A stretch of DNA of 64,000 nucleotides from Kitasatospora indigofera (lineage in GTDB: Bacteria; Actinomycetota; Actinomycetes; Streptomycetales; Streptomycetaceae), in contig NZ_BNBO01000006.1 of assembly GCF_014655955.1 (NCBI RefSeq), positions 211,460 through 275,459 on the forward strand. Reading direction: 5' to 3'. Of the stretch, positions 8,325-17,570 are shown in pieces. Under the pieces are notes generated by a model. That model was not told where the DNA came from, did not search any database, and saw nothing but the letters and a program-made list of their open reading frames with translations. A program made the translations under genes and the position numbers. Positions within the stretch are counted from its first letter, which is position 1, and every line of letters starts with the position of its first letter.

Positions 8325-9069
8325 CGCCACGACAGCGAACTCCTTCCGGGCCGTTCGCGAGATCCCGCGCGACGGGCTGGCGGCCTGGGAGGACGCCGTA
8401 CGACGGCATCTGGACCCGTCCCCGGGCATGACCGTCGTGGACATCGGCGCGGGCACCGGAGCCTTCGCCGCGGCCTTCTGCGACTGGTTCGGCGCGCGGG
8501 TGGTCGCGGTCGAGCCCTCCGAGGCGATGCGGGCCCTGATCCCGGTCCGCCCGGACATCCAGGTCCGGGCTGGACACGCCGCGGCCCTGCCGCTGCCGGA
8601 CGCGGGCGCCGACGCGGCCTGGCTGTCCACCGTGACCCATCACGTCCCCGACCTGCCGGCGGCCGCGCGCGAGATCCGCCGCGTTCTGCGGCCGGGGGCA
8701 CCGGTACTCGTCCGCAACGCGTTCGCGGGCCGCTACGAGCGCCTTCGGATCGTGCGCTGGTTCCCCGAGACGGCCAGGGTGCTCGACACCTACCCGTCCG
8801 TCGAGGAGACCTGCGCCGCCTTCGCCGGGGCGGGTTTCGCGCCGACCGCCCTGGAGTCCGTCCCGCAGACCGACATCGCGAGCCTGGCCGAACTCCTGGA
8901 GCGTGCGGACGCCCTCCGGGACGCCGACACGCTGATGCGCAGCCTTTCCGAGCAGGAGTTCACCCGCGGCAAGGAGCGGCTGCGCGAGGCCGTGGGCGCC
9001 CAGGACCCGGCGGCGGACCCGGCGGCGGTTGACCTGACGTCGTCGCTGGACCTGCTCGTGCTGCGGTGA
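8305..9069 (+). CDS. Class I SAM-dependent methyltransferase
   Basis: 254 aa. SAM motif I is VVDIGAGTGAFA at about residues 44-55, followed by an acidic residue at the end of strand 2 (VAVEPS) and a motif near LPDAGADAAWLS, as in the Methyltransf_11/UbiE group. ATG 8305 follows a GGACGGGA-like ribosome site and lies within the last codons of the polymerase-like gene, so the two are probably co-transcribed. The substrate cannot be told. Confidence 0.85.
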   Translation: MARITYDATTANSFRAVREIPRDGLAAWEDAVRRHLDPSPGMTVVDIGAGTGAFAAAFCDWFGARVVAVEPSEAMRALIPVRPDIQVRAGHAAALPLPDAGADAAWLSTVTHHVPDLPAAAREIRRVLRPGAPVLVRNAFAGRYERLRIVRWFPETARVLDTYPSVEETCAAFAGAGFAPTALESVPQTDIASLAELLERADALRDADTLMRSLSEQEFTRGKERLREAVGAQDPAADPAAVDLTSSLDLLVLR

Positions 9070-9131
9070 GCCGTCACCCCCGTCCCGCCCCGCGTGCGGC
9101 GGCGCCCGGACCGCACCCGGACAACGGGGCG

Positions 9132-9737
9132 TCAACCTCCCAGCAGGCGCTCGACGGTCCTGGTCGCCGACCCGTCCGTGTCCGCGTCCGCCTCCGAGAC
9201 CGCGCACCGGACGTCGAACTCCATGTCCCGGGCCCTGCGCCAGGCGGCGGCGTCCCGGGTCCGGTCGAGGAACGAGGACCTGTTCGGGCCCAGGAGCATC
9301 AGTACCGGGGTCTCGTCCCAGTCGGCGGTGACCGTCACCAGCCCCGCGTCCTCGTCGGCCATGAACGCGGCCATGCCGCGAAGGACCGAGAACGCCCATA
9401 TGAGGGACGGGAGTTCGAAGTCGACGCGAGCGGCGAAGTCGACGGTGAGCGAGCCGCCGGCCGGGTCGTGGCCGATCGTGAGGCCGCCGTCCCCGTCGTC
9501 GAGCCCGCGCAACAGGCCCGCGTGGTCGCCGTCGGCCCAGTTGTCGCACGCCTCGACGGCACCCGCCAGCTCATCGCGGTACCGGCGCCGCACAGCGCCG
9601 TCGCGCCACGGCTCGCAGACGCCGGCCCACTCCTCCGCCGCCCATGCCGAGGGGGGTGCCACGGGCGCCCGCAGAAAGGCGGCCAGCCGCGGCTCCGCCA
9701 TCACCAAAGCCGCCGCCACCTCGATGAACTGCGACAT
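9132..9737 (-). CDS. Hypothetical protein
   Basis: 201 aa from ATG 9737, chosen because GGGAGG lies about 5 bases upstream. The protein is acidic and rich in Ala and Trp, with no signal peptide, membrane segment or recognised motif. The C-terminal half (LVTVTADWDETPVLMLLG) looks like alternating strands. It is convergent with the methyltransferase and probably monocistronic. Confidence 0.65.
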   Translation of the reverse strand: MSQFIEVAAALVMAEPRLAAFLRAPVAPPSAWAAEEWAGVCEPWRDGAVRRRYRDELAGAVEACDNWADGDHAGLLRGLDDGDGGLTIGHDPAGGSLTVDFAARVDFELPSLIWAFSVLRGMAAFMADEDAGLVTVTADWDETPVLMLLGPNRSSFLDRTRDAAAWRRARDMEFDVRCAVSEADADTDGSATRTVERLLGG

Positions 9738-9879
9738 GCCGGCCTCCCGTCCCCTCGACCATCGGAGCCCGCACGGTAGCAAGCGCCGCCGACATCCCGT
9801 TCCCTGTTCCGTTCCGCGTCCCGTTCCGCATCCCGTCCCGGGATTGATCCGCGATCAGGCTCAGGGCCGGACGGGCCTC

Positions 9880-10527
9880 TCAGTAGGGGAGCCCCTCGGA
9901 CGCGGCGCGCAGGGCCGTCCGCAGGCACGCGGTCAGTTCCCCGGCCGCGGTGCCCGGGGCGTCGCCGAAGCGCTGGGCGAAATCCTCGGCGGCGGCGCGG
10001 AGGGCGCCGTTGAGGGTGGCCGCGTGCACCTTCACCCGGAGGTCCTCGGGGCTCCGGCCGGACCGGTGGGCGAGGAGCGCGCCGAGGACGGGCAGTGCGT
10101 CGTCGTGGGCCTGGAGCCAGACGGATCGCAGGGCCGGTTCGGCGGGAGTCATCCGGATCAGGTCGAGGACGGCGGGATCGGGCGCCGGCAGTGTCCCGTG
10201 GCTCCAGGACCGCTCCAGGAAGTCCAGCAGGCCGGTGTGCGGCGGCCAGTGGCGCAGCTGCTCCATGGCGGCGTCCAGGCCGGCCGCGAGCAGGGGGAGT
10301 ACGCAGCTCTCCTTGGTGGGGAAGTGGCGCCACAGGGTGCGGGCTGAGATGCCGACGGCCTGGGCTATCTGCTCGCCCGTGGTGCCGGTGACGCCCTGCG
10401 AGGTGAAGAGCCGGACGGCCTCGCGGGCGATGTCCAGGCGTAGCGCCGTCCGGCGCCGCTCGCCGAGTGACGGTCGGGTGACCGGCTCCGCAGCGGTCCT
10501 GTCATCGGGTGTCGCCTCGCGTGCCAT
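9880..10527 (-). CDS. TetR/AcrR family regulator
   Basis: 215 aa. The HTH lies at about residues 25-72 (TGEQIAQAVGISARTLWRHF) after an unstructured 20-residue N-terminus; the helical C-terminal region is typical of the MftR/AcrR-like subgroup. Start ATG 10527 has GAGGA upstream. It is divergent from the secreted lipase with a palindromic operator between, so autoregulation plus control of the lipase is the simplest reading. Confidence 0.9.
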   Translation of the reverse strand: MAREATPDDRTAAEPVTRPSLGERRRTALRLDIAREAVRLFTSQGVTGTTGEQIAQAVGISARTLWRHFPTKESCVLPLLAAGLDAAMEQLRHWPPHTGLLDFLERSWSHGTLPAPDPAVLDLIRMTPAEPALRSVWLQAHDDALPVLGALLAHRSGRSPEDLRVKVHAATLNGALRAAAEDFAQRFGDAPGTAAGELTACLRTALRAASEGLPY

Positions 10528-10596
10528 CGTTCACGTCCTCGGGTCGCCGCCCCCGGCAGCATAGCGATCCAGCCGGAATTGACACATGCAGAAGTC

Positions 10597-10626
10597 TTGT
10601 CACTGAGTGACACCCGCCTTTAGTCT
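10597..10626 (+). promoter_or_regulatory. Promoter overlapped by TGTCACT-N1-AGTGACA operator
   Basis: TTGTCA (10597-10602), an 18-bp spacer and TAGTCT (10621-10626) form a rightward promoter. The perfect palindrome TGTCACT-G-AGTGACA (10598-10612) covers the -35 element and part of the spacer. A further TGACA half-site lies upstream at 10580-10584. This fits TetR repression of the lipase promoter. The rest of the gap (10627-10938) is a long GC-rich leader with no gene seen. Confidence 0.65.
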
Positions 10627-10938
10627 CTCGATGTGACCAGCCGGTAACTAGACTGCCGTGCAGGGGATTTCAAAGATCAAGCGGCCGTCGGCCGGTCGGT
10701 GCAGGCGCAGCCACGAGCTGCGCGCCGCTCGCCGCCGACCGCGCCGGCACCGTGCCCGACCCGCACCGCGACCCGTCCGCACGGCGCCGTCCCCACCATC
10801 TCCACCGCCTCGGCCCGGTCCGCCCACCTGCCGGCCGGCCGTCACCGCCGCCGCCCGCCCGAAAGCGGGCCACGGCCACGGAGTGGTTCCGCCACGCCCG
10901 GGCCGCCACGGCCCGAAACCCTCGGAGGAAGAAGAGAA

Positions 10939-12378
10939 GTGAGCCGCATGCAGCCCACCCACCGCACCACCCGCACCCCTCTGCCCGAGCCGGCGTCCGC
11001 CCGCCCGGCCGACGCGGGGCGGGCCGAGTCCTCCGCGAGACCCGGATCCGCGGGGGCGACCCGTGCCCGCCTGCTGGCCACCGCGCTCACCGCGCTCGCC
11101 TGCCTCGGCATCCAGGCGCTCCCCGCCGCGGCCGCCGCCCCGGGCGACGTGACCTCCCGGGACGTCACCGTCCCCGCCTTCTACCAGCCGCCCGCCTCCC
11201 TGCCCACGGCCGACGGCGCCCTCGTCCGCACCGAGCCGCTCCCGCTGGCCCTCACCCTGCCGGGACCCGGTGGACCGCTCCCCGGCACCGCCACCCGCCT
11301 GATGTACAAGTCCACCGACTCCACCGGCCGGCCCGTCGCGGTGACCGGCGCCTACATCGAGCCGTCGGCGGCCTGGAAGGGCGGCGGCCCGAGCCCGCTG
11401 GTGGCCGTCGCACCCGGGACGATGGGGCAGGGCGACCAGTGCGCGGCCTCGATGGGCCTGCAACACCCGATCGCCCTGAACGGGACGTCGGTGTCGGTCG
11501 GTTACGAGGACGTGGCCATCTACCGGCTGCTCGCCGCCGGCGCCGCGGTGGTCGTCACCGACTACGCCGGACTGGGCACCACGGACCGGCTGCACACCTA
11601 CGTCAACCGCCTCGACGGCGGGCACGCCCTGCTGGACGCGGTGCGCGCCGCCCGTGCGCTGCCCGGCAGCACGGTCACCGCCGCCTCGCGGATCGGCCTC
11701 TTCGGCTACAGCCAGGGCGGCGGCGCCAGCGCGGCGGCGGCCGAACTCCAGCCTTCCTACGCCCCCGAGCTCAAGCTGGCCGGCACCTACGCCGGCGCGC
11801 CCCCGGCCAATCTGACCGACGTGATGAAGGGCATCGACGGCAGTGCGCTGGCGGGAGCGCTGGGCTGGTCCCTCAACGGCTTCCTGCAGGCGGACCCCGA
11901 TCTGCGCGCCATCGCCGACGCGCGGCTGAACGCCAAGGGGAAGGCCGCACTGAACGACCTCTCCACCATGTGCGTGGGTGACGCGATCTTCGGCTACGCG
12001 TTCACGAAGAGCACCGCGTGGACGAACGGCGGGGAATCGGTCAGCGACATCGTCGCCGCCGAGCCGAAGCTGCGGGCCATGCTCGACGCCCAGCGGATCG
12101 GCACCCTGAAGCCCGCCGGCCCGGTCCGGCTGGCCACCGGCATCCAGGACGACATCGTCCCGCACGCCCAGGCCCGCCAACTCGCCGTCGACTGGTGCCG
12201 CAAGGGCGTCGACGTCACCTACGACGCCATCGCCCTGCCCGACCTCGGGGACGGGCTGCTCACCAACCACCTCGCGCCGCTGCTCACCGACCAGGGCGAG
12301 GCCATCTCCTGGCTGACCGACCGTCTCGCGGGCAAGGCCGCCGGCTCCAACTGCTGGACGATGCCCCTCCAGCCCTGA
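10939..12378 (+). CDS. Secreted lipase of the secretory (LIP) family
   Basis: 479 aa from GTG 10939; ATG 10948 is equally possible, and both are served by the GGAGGAAGAAGAG purine run. A signal peptide with an unusually long polar N-region ends near ALPAAAAA (about residue 67). The alpha/beta-hydrolase fold has the nucleophile elbow GYSQGGG, and the family features VVTDYAGLGT and IQDDIVP match fungal/actinobacterial secretory lipases. It probably hydrolyses acyl esters outside the cell. The TetR gene is divergent, and a hairpin at 12411 follows. Confidence 0.85.
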   Translation: MSRMQPTHRTTRTPLPEPASARPADAGRAESSARPGSAGATRARLLATALTALACLGIQALPAAAAAPGDVTSRDVTVPAFYQPPASLPTADGALVRTEPLPLALTLPGPGGPLPGTATRLMYKSTDSTGRPVAVTGAYIEPSAAWKGGGPSPLVAVAPGTMGQGDQCAASMGLQHPIALNGTSVSVGYEDVAIYRLLAAGAAVVVTDYAGLGTTDRLHTYVNRLDGGHALLDAVRAARALPGSTVTAASRIGLFGYSQGGGASAAAAELQPSYAPELKLAGTYAGAPPANLTDVMKGIDGSALAGALGWSLNGFLQADPDLRAIADARLNAKGKAALNDLSTMCVGDAIFGYAFTKSTAWTNGGESVSDIVAAEPKLRAMLDAQRIGTLKPAGPVRLATGIQDDIVPHAQARQLAVDWCRKGVDVTYDAIALPDLGDGLLTNHLAPLLTDQGEAISWLTDRLAGKAAGSNCWTMPLQP

Positions 12379-12410
12379 CGGGCCCTCGGGCCGGCGCCGG
12401 GTGCTCGGTG

Positions 12411-12439
12411 CCCGGTGCTCGGTCGAGCCGAGCACCGGG
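12411..12439. terminator. Hairpin terminator after the lipase gene
   Basis: Perfect 12-bp stem CCCGGTGCTCGG / CCGAGCACCGGG with a 5-base loop, 33 bases after the lipase stop codon. Confidence 0.65.
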
Positions 12440-12719
12440 TCCGCCCGCCCGGCCGGCCGGCCACGTGCGCCCCTCCGGGGGCCCGGGCGACGACCGGCGC
12501 CCCGCACCCGGTCACCCGTCCCGGGTCATCGGGGAAGCTTCACCGGGCGGGGCCGGGCGTCGTCAGCTGCGGCGGCCGCCGCGCCGCAGGAAGAACGCAC
12601 CCGGCGCGGTCAGCGCCAGCGCCGCCGAGGCCGTCAGCCGGACGGCGACCGGTGTCCCGGTGTCGAGCGCCACACCCGTCGCCTTGTCGACCGGCCCCGC
12701 CGCCAAGGACTCGGCGAAG
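12440..12719 (-). other. Intergenic stretch with possible remnant of a small C-terminally anchored protein
   Basis: On the minus strand an open frame from about 12765 to 12562 reads into a hydrophobic segment (VAVRLTASAALALTAPGAFF) followed by LRRGGRRS and a stop. This is the layout of a cell-wall sorting or tail-anchor signal; a degenerate ALDTG precedes it. No convincing start codon or full gene was found, so this may be the eroded 3' end of a surface protein. Confidence 0.3.
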
Positions 12720-12779
12720 TCAACAAGAAGATGCTCCGCCAACGAAGTTGATGCGGTGTGCCGTATGCGAGAACGTCAT
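12720..12779 (-). CDS. Possible 19-aa leader peptide with C-terminal Cys
   Basis: Short frame ATG 12779 to TGA 12720 encoding MTFSHTAHRINFVGGASSC. It has a strong ribosome site, GGGAGAAGG, 7 bases upstream. The basic/His N-half and terminal S-x-C resemble the very short putative leader peptides annotated upstream of some actinomycete operons, but the match is loose. It is divergent from the endonuclease gene. Downstream is only the hydrophobic remnant described separately. Confidence 0.3.
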   Translation of the reverse strand: MTFSHTAHRINFVGGASSC

Positions 12780-12922
12780 GGAAAGGCCTTCTCCCGGTTA
12801 CACGGTCGGCGCCCAACACATGTCATGCTCCCGGTAACCAACAGTCAACACGCGTAGATCGCCGCCCTGTCGAGCGCGGGCGGTGCTCCGTCGCGTGTCG
12901 TCCCCCGGGAAGGGGCACCCCC

Positions 12923-13726
12923 ATGTCCGTTGCGCAGACAGGCAGATGGAAGACGTTGGCGGCCTCCGTGGCCGCCGTCCTGGTCGGCCTCGCCCTCCCG
13001 ACGGCCGCCGCGACTCCCGCGAGTGCCACGACCACGGCGTACGACGCCACGTACTACAAGAACGCGGTCGGCAAGACCGGTACGAGCCTGAAGGCCTCGC
13101 TGCACACGATCATCAGCAGCCAGAGCAAGATCTCGTACGACGCGGTCTGGAACGCGCTGAAGGCCACCGACCAGGACCCGAACAACACCAACAACGTGAT
13201 CCTGCTGTACAGCGGGGTCTCACGCAGCAAGTCCCTCAACGGCGGTGCCGTGGGTGACTGGAACCGCGAGCACGTGTGGGCCAAGTCGCACGGCAACTTC
13301 GGCGAGGTCACCGGCCCCGGCACCGACCTGCACCACCTGCGCGCCGCGGACGTCCAGGTCAACAGCATCCGCGGCAACCTGGACTTCGACAAGGGCGGCA
13401 GCGCGGTCACCAACGGTGGCGGCAGTCTGGTCGACTCCGACTCCTTCGAGCCGCGCGACGCGGACAAGGGCGACGTGGCCCGCATGATCCTCTACATGGC
13501 CGTCCGCTACGACGGCGGTGACGGCTTCGCCGACCTGGAGCCCAACGAGAAGGTCGGCAACGGCAGCAACCCCTACATCGGCAAGCTCACCGTCCTGAAG
13601 CAGTGGAACGAGCAGGACCCGCCGAGCGCCTTCGAGGAGCGCCGCAACCAGGTCATCTACGACACCTACCAGCACAACCGCAACCCGTTCATCGACCACC
13701 CGGAGTGGGTCGAGGCGATCTGGTGA
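12923..13726 (+). CDS. Secreted endonuclease I (EndA/NucM-type) nuclease
   Basis: 267 aa from ATG 12923 (GGGAAGGGG upstream). A signal peptide ends at about residue 34 (ATPASA). The mature part is endonuclease I-like: the metal-finger core NREHVWAKSHGNFGE with the catalytic His, then TDLHHLRAADVQVNSIRGNL. The family cuts DNA non-specifically with a single metal ion. Being exported, it probably degrades extracellular DNA for nutrients or during mycelial lysis (inference). Apparently a single-gene unit. Confidence 0.9.
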   Translation: MSVAQTGRWKTLAASVAAVLVGLALPTAAATPASATTTAYDATYYKNAVGKTGTSLKASLHTIISSQSKISYDAVWNALKATDQDPNNTNNVILLYSGVSRSKSLNGGAVGDWNREHVWAKSHGNFGEVTGPGTDLHHLRAADVQVNSIRGNLDFDKGGSAVTNGGGSLVDSDSFEPRDADKGDVARMILYMAVRYDGGDGFADLEPNEKVGNGSNPYIGKLTVLKQWNEQDPPSAFEERRNQVIYDTYQHNRNPFIDHPEWVEAIW

Positions 13727-13838
13727 CCCCGCTCCCGTAGCCCGGCGGGACGCTGACTCCCTCGGCAGGGTGCATGGTTGGCGTTCTCGGACGAGGGAGT
13801 GGAAGGTCCTCCCCGGCCGCCCGCACGCCGGCGGCCGC

Positions 13839-13880
13839 CGCCATCACGCCACACCGCCATCACGCCACACCGCCATCACG
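13839..13880. repeat. 16-bp direct repeat, 2.6 copies
   Basis: CGCCATCACGCCACAC occurs at 13839-13854 and 13855-13870, followed by a partial copy at 13871-13880. There is no spacer between copies, so it is not a CRISPR. Confidence 0.8.
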
Positions 13881-13908
13881 CTCCCGCGCCCGGGCCGGGC
13901 GCGGGAGC
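13880..13908. terminator. Hairpin downstream of the endonuclease gene
   Basis: Perfect 14-bp stem (GCTCCCGCGCCCGG and its complement) around a single central base, about 150 bases after the endonuclease stop. Likely terminator; the distance makes assignment moderate. Confidence 0.5.
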
Positions 13909-14421
13909 CGGCCGGTCCCGGTCCCGGAGCAGGATCGGGGCCGGCCCGCCGTCTGCGCCGGAGCGGGCAGGAGGGCCTTGGCCGATCGAGGCGTGGTGGG
14001 TGGCGTGGCCCGCCATGAAGGTCGGCGGCGCGGTCGCCGCCCGGTTGGGGCGCGGCCCTACGGATGCTCGGCCCATGACGAGGTGTCGGCGTCGGTGCCG
14101 CGGTGCCGGCGATCCTGGTGATCCGGCGGATCACGGAGCGTCAGGGGTGCGGGGCCCGGGCCGGTCCAACCGCCCGGCGGTAGGGCCGGACGTCGCCCGG
14201 TCGGCCGAGGCGTCGCCGCCCGATCGTCCGTCCGTCGCCGGCCGTCCCGGTCGTCGCCACCCTCCCGCCGTCGCCAAGCGGCGTGGCCCGTCCGGCCGGC
14301 CGAGGATTTTGCCGAACGGTCGACCAACGCGGGGTCGTCCGCGGCTAGCGTTGCGGTCATCCACCCCGACGCGAACAAGGTGGCCCGGTGCGTCCGCCGG
14401 GCCGCCGGAACGAGGTATGCC

Positions 14422-14721
14422 ATGACGCCCGTCGACCTGACGGCGGTCGCCGCCGTCCTGCCCGGCCCCTGGTCCTCCCGGCCGCTCGCCGAGATCGGCG
14501 ACGCGAGGGTGAAGGTGCTGCGGATGTCCGGGGCCGGATTGCCGCAGGAGTCCCACCCGACGGCGGAGGCCCTGATGGTCCTCGACGGCCGGCTCGAACT
14601 GGAGGTGGCCGGCCGGCTGGTCCCCGTCCTGGCCGGGCAGCTGTACGTGGTGCCGGCGGACACCCCGCACGCCGTCCGGGCCGGCAGTCACGGCACGCTG
14701 CTGATCGTCGAACGGGGCTGA
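14422..14721 (+). CDS. Cupin-domain protein
   Basis: 99 aa from ATG 14422. A single conserved beta-barrel (cupin) fold: [20 protein letters not shown] matches cupin motif 1 with G-rich turns, and [20 protein letters not shown] matches motif 2 with the metal-binding His. Such small cupins bind metal or small ligands; the substrate is unknown. It lies 64 bp upstream of lexA on the same strand and may share a transcript. Confidence 0.75.
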   Translation: MTPVDLTAVAAVLPGPWSSRPLAEIGDARVKVLRMSGAGLPQESHPTAEALMVLDGRLELEVAGRLVPVLAGQLYVVPADTPHAVRAGSHGTLLIVERG

Positions 14722-14785
14722 GGCATTCCCATCGCCGGTCCGGCGGGTTACAGTCCGGGAGCAGGGAAGATCATCAGGAGGGGCC

Positions 14786-15472
14786 ATGGCCGACATCAGC
14801 AACCCGGCGGGTACGGGGCCCGGCCGGCCGCGCGGAGTCCGGGCCGGGGAGGACGGGCTCACCGACCGCCAGCGGGCGATCGTGCTGGCCATCCGCTCGG
14901 CAGTCTCGCGTCAGGGGTACCCGCCCAGCATGCGCGAGATCGGCGCGGCGGTCGGCCTGACCAGCACCTCCTCGGTGGCCCACCAGATCAGGTCCCTGGA
15001 GAAGAAGGGCGTGCTCTACCAGGACCCGCACCGACCGCGCGCCTACCGCCTGTGGGAGGACGACGTCCCGGCGCCCGCTCCGGCCCGGGCGTCCGGCGCC
15101 GGTGTGCAGGTGCCGCTGGTCGGCCGCATCGCCGCCGGTGCCCCGATCACCGCCGAGCAGACCAGCGAGGACATGCTGTCGTTGCCGCGCCTGCTGGTCG
15201 GTGAGGGTGACCTGTTCGCGCTCACCGTGCACGGCGACTCGATGGTGGGGGCCGCCATCTGCGACGGCGACATCGTGGCCGTCCGCCGGCAGCCGGTCGC
15301 CGAGAACGGCGACGTCGTCGCCGCCATGATCGACGGCGAGGCCACCGTCAAGCGCCTCAGGAACAGCGACGGCCGCAGTTGGCTCGTCCCGCACAACCCC
15401 GCGTACGAGCCGATCCCGGCCGACGACGCCACCATCCTCGGCAAGGTCGTGGCCGTGCTCCGCAGCCTCTGA
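14786..15472 (+). CDS. lexA: LexA-type SOS repressor with S24 self-cleavage domain
   Basis: 228 aa. N-terminal winged helix (about 25-90; [20 protein letters not shown]) and C-terminal S24 peptidase domain. The autocleavage site Ala117-Gly118 lies in GRIAAGAP, nucleophile Ser152 in HGDSM, and the general-base Lys189 in EATVKRL, so it is predicted active. LexA represses DNA-damage genes until RecA triggers cleavage. AGGAGG precedes the ATG. No full SOS box is visible upstream, unlike typical autoregulated lexA, so this could be a second LexA paralog. Confidence 0.85.
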   Translation: MADISNPAGTGPGRPRGVRAGEDGLTDRQRAIVLAIRSAVSRQGYPPSMREIGAAVGLTSTSSVAHQIRSLEKKGVLYQDPHRPRAYRLWEDDVPAPAPARASGAGVQVPLVGRIAAGAPITAEQTSEDMLSLPRLLVGEGDLFALTVHGDSMVGAAICDGDIVAVRRQPVAENGDVVAAMIDGEATVKRLRNSDGRSWLVPHNPAYEPIPADDATILGKVVAVLRSL

Positions 15473-15485
15473 CGGGGCGGTCGGC

Positions 15486-15772
15486 TCAGGCCCGGACGGT
15501 CAGCCAGGCGCCGAGGCCGCTGCACCCGCGGGCGTCGTAGCCGGTGCTGCGGTAGCCGGCCGGGATCGGCGAGTACGGGCAGGTCCAGATGCCGTTGCGG
15601 ACGAGCTGGTGGTACCAGGTGCCGCCGCCGGGGCCGCCGTACGTACCGCTGCCGGCGCCGGAGCGGGCGTGGCCGAGGCCGTCGCGGTGGCCATACCGGT
15701 GAGGGCGGCCACGAGCAGGGCCACCGCGCCGGCAGTGCGGGCGAGCCGGCGGCGAGGCCCGGCCGCCTGCAC
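15486..15772 (-). pseudogene. Small secreted protein with apparent frameshift
   Basis: GTG 15772 opens a good signal peptide (RRRLARTAGAVALLVAALTG, cleavage near ASA), but that frame then degrades to Ala/Thr/Pro repeats and stops at 15500. The other frame carries a credible mature domain ending at 15486: GTWYHQLVRNGIWTCPYSPI followed by a Tyr/Gly/Cys-rich end with two Cys residues. Joining them needs a -1 shift around 15650-15680. Either the gene is broken or the sequence has an indel error. The intact product would be a secreted two-Cys protein of about 95 aa of unknown function. Confidence 0.55.
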
Positions 15773-16055
15773 GCGGGGCCGGAACCGGAAGAAGCTGCTG
15801 GTCTTTCACACCGGTCCGATCGGCGGGTCCCCGTCGGCGGGCAGGATCGCCGACGGGTACGAAACAGCGGGACGCACCGTCCTCCAGACCGGCCGCTCGG
15901 GTGGCCGGACCGCCCGGCCGGATCACGGATCAACATGACCGGAAAGCGCTGTGACGCGCCGTCGTCACCGGTGACGCCCGAGCTGCCGGCCGCGCGTCCG
16001 GTGGCGCAGGCCCGGGCACCTGGCGGGCCGGGCCCGGGCCACTGCGGACGAGGCC

Positions 16056-17519
16056 CTAGACCGCGGCCGCCGTGCGTTCGGCGGAGGGGGCACCGGGGCT
16101 GTCGTCCGGCCCGTCCGGGGCCGTGTCGGCCCGGACCGCGGGGATGACGGCCGCGACCGCCGCGGCGACCAGGGCCACTCCGAGCCCGACGAGCAGGCCG
16201 GTGCGGAACCCGCTCTCGGAGGCGAAGGTGTGGCCGCCCGTCGTGGTGGTCAGCTGGGAGAGGACGGTACCGATGACGGCGGCGCCGACCGAGGTGCCGA
16301 GCGCGCGCATGAGCGTGTTGAAGCCGTTGGCGGCGGCGGTCTCGGCGGGCGGGATCGAGCTCATGATCAGGGCGGGCATCGCGCCGTAGGCGAGGCCGAC
16401 ACCGCTGCTGGTGACCATGGTGACCACCATCAGGCCCCAGGCCGAGCCCATCAGCGCCTGCGACAGCCCGTAGCCGGCGGCGATCACCAGGACACCGCTG
16501 ATCAGGGTGAACTTCGGGCCCCGGGCGTTGGTGAGCTTCCCGCCGAAGGGGGAGACGATCATCATCATGATGCCGCCGGGTGCCATCCAGAGGCCCGCTG
16601 CGAGCATCGACTGGCCCAGCCCGTAGCCGGTGGCCGCCGGGAACTGCAGCAGCTGGGGGACGATCAGCATGCTGGCGTACATGCCGAAGCCGACGAAGAC
16701 CGACGCGAGGTTGGTGAACAGCACCCGCGGGCGGGCGGTGGTGCGCAGGTCGACCAGCGGGTCCTTGGTGCGCACCTCCCAGACGCCCCAGCCGGCCAGC
16801 ACGAGGACGGCGGCGGCGAACAGGCCGATGGTGGTCGCGGAGGCCCAGCCCCAGTCGGCGCCCTTGGACACCGCGAGCAGCAGGCTGACCAGGCCGACGC
16901 CGAGGCCGATCGCGCCGGGCAGGTCGAACCGCTGGCCCTTGGCCGTGGCCGGGACCTCGGGGACCAGGAACCAGATCAGGGCGGACACCGCCAGTGCCAG
17001 GACGGCCGCGCCCCAGAAGAGCACCCGCCAGTCCGCGTACTGGGCGACGGCCGCGGCGATCGGCAGGCCGAGGCCGCCGCCGATCCCCATCGAGGCGCTG
17101 ACCAGCGCGATCGAGGAGCTGAGCTTCTCCGCCGGGACGATGTCCCGGAGCAGGGCGATGCCGAGCGGCACCATGCCCATGCCGACGCCCTGGAGGCCGC
17201 GTCCGACGATCATCGGGACGACGGAGGAGGCGAGCGCGCAGACCACCGAGCCGGCCACCAGCGGCACCGAGCAGACCAGCAGCATCCGGCGCTTGCCCAG
17301 CATGTCGCCCAGCCGTCCGGAGACCGGCACGCAGACCGCCGAGACGAGCAGGGTGACGGTGATCACCCAGGCGGCGTTCGAGGGCTTGGTGTCCAGGATC
17401 TGCGGCAGCTCCGCGATCAGCGGGGTGACCAGGGTCTGCATGATCGCGGCCACGGTGCCGGCGAAGGCCAGCGTGGCGACGACGGCGCCGGATGATGCTG
17501 GTCGTTGAGGGGCGGCCAT
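16056..17519 (-). CDS. MFS drug exporter, DHA2 (EmrB/QacA) family
   Basis: 487 aa with about 14 predicted membrane segments. Start ATG 17519 follows AGGAG. Motif A appears as SGRLGDMLGKRRMLL after helix 2 and motif C-like Gly/Pro residues in helix 5 (MGIGGGLGLPIAAA), as in DHA2 proton antiporters that expel drugs. It is divergent from a MarR gene with inverted repeats between, a standard efflux/repressor pair. The substrate cannot be inferred. Confidence 0.9.
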   Translation of the reverse strand: MAAPQRPASSGAVVATLAFAGTVAAIMQTLVTPLIAELPQILDTKPSNAAWVITVTLLVSAVCVPVSGRLGDMLGKRRMLLVCSVPLVAGSVVCALASSVVPMIVGRGLQGVGMGMVPLGIALLRDIVPAEKLSSSIALVSASMGIGGGLGLPIAAAVAQYADWRVLFWGAAVLALAVSALIWFLVPEVPATAKGQRFDLPGAIGLGVGLVSLLLAVSKGADWGWASATTIGLFAAAVLVLAGWGVWEVRTKDPLVDLRTTARPRVLFTNLASVFVGFGMYASMLIVPQLLQFPAATGYGLGQSMLAAGLWMAPGGIMMMIVSPFGGKLTNARGPKFTLISGVLVIAAGYGLSQALMGSAWGLMVVTMVTSSGVGLAYGAMPALIMSSIPPAETAAANGFNTLMRALGTSVGAAVIGTVLSQLTTTTGGHTFASESGFRTGLLVGLGVALVAAAVAAVIPAVRADTAPDGPDDSPGAPSAERTAAAV

Positions 17520-17570
17520 GGGGGCACTCCTGACTGTCGGGTCGATGGCAGAGGAGTGCAGCATACATGT

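Larger units (their letters stand above)
13727..14421. other. Gene-free intergenic stretch
   Basis: About 700 bp with no convincing gene on either strand: the open frames lack domain features and overlap one another. It holds a 16-bp direct repeat (13839-13880), a strong hairpin (13880-13908) and the presumed cupin promoter area near 14340, where CTAGCGTTG could carry a -10 TAGCGT. Confidence 0.45.

Noticed and set aside
13839..13880. Possible CRISPR array
   Set aside because: The 16-bp copies are directly adjacent with no spacers and only 2.6 units; no cas genes are present.
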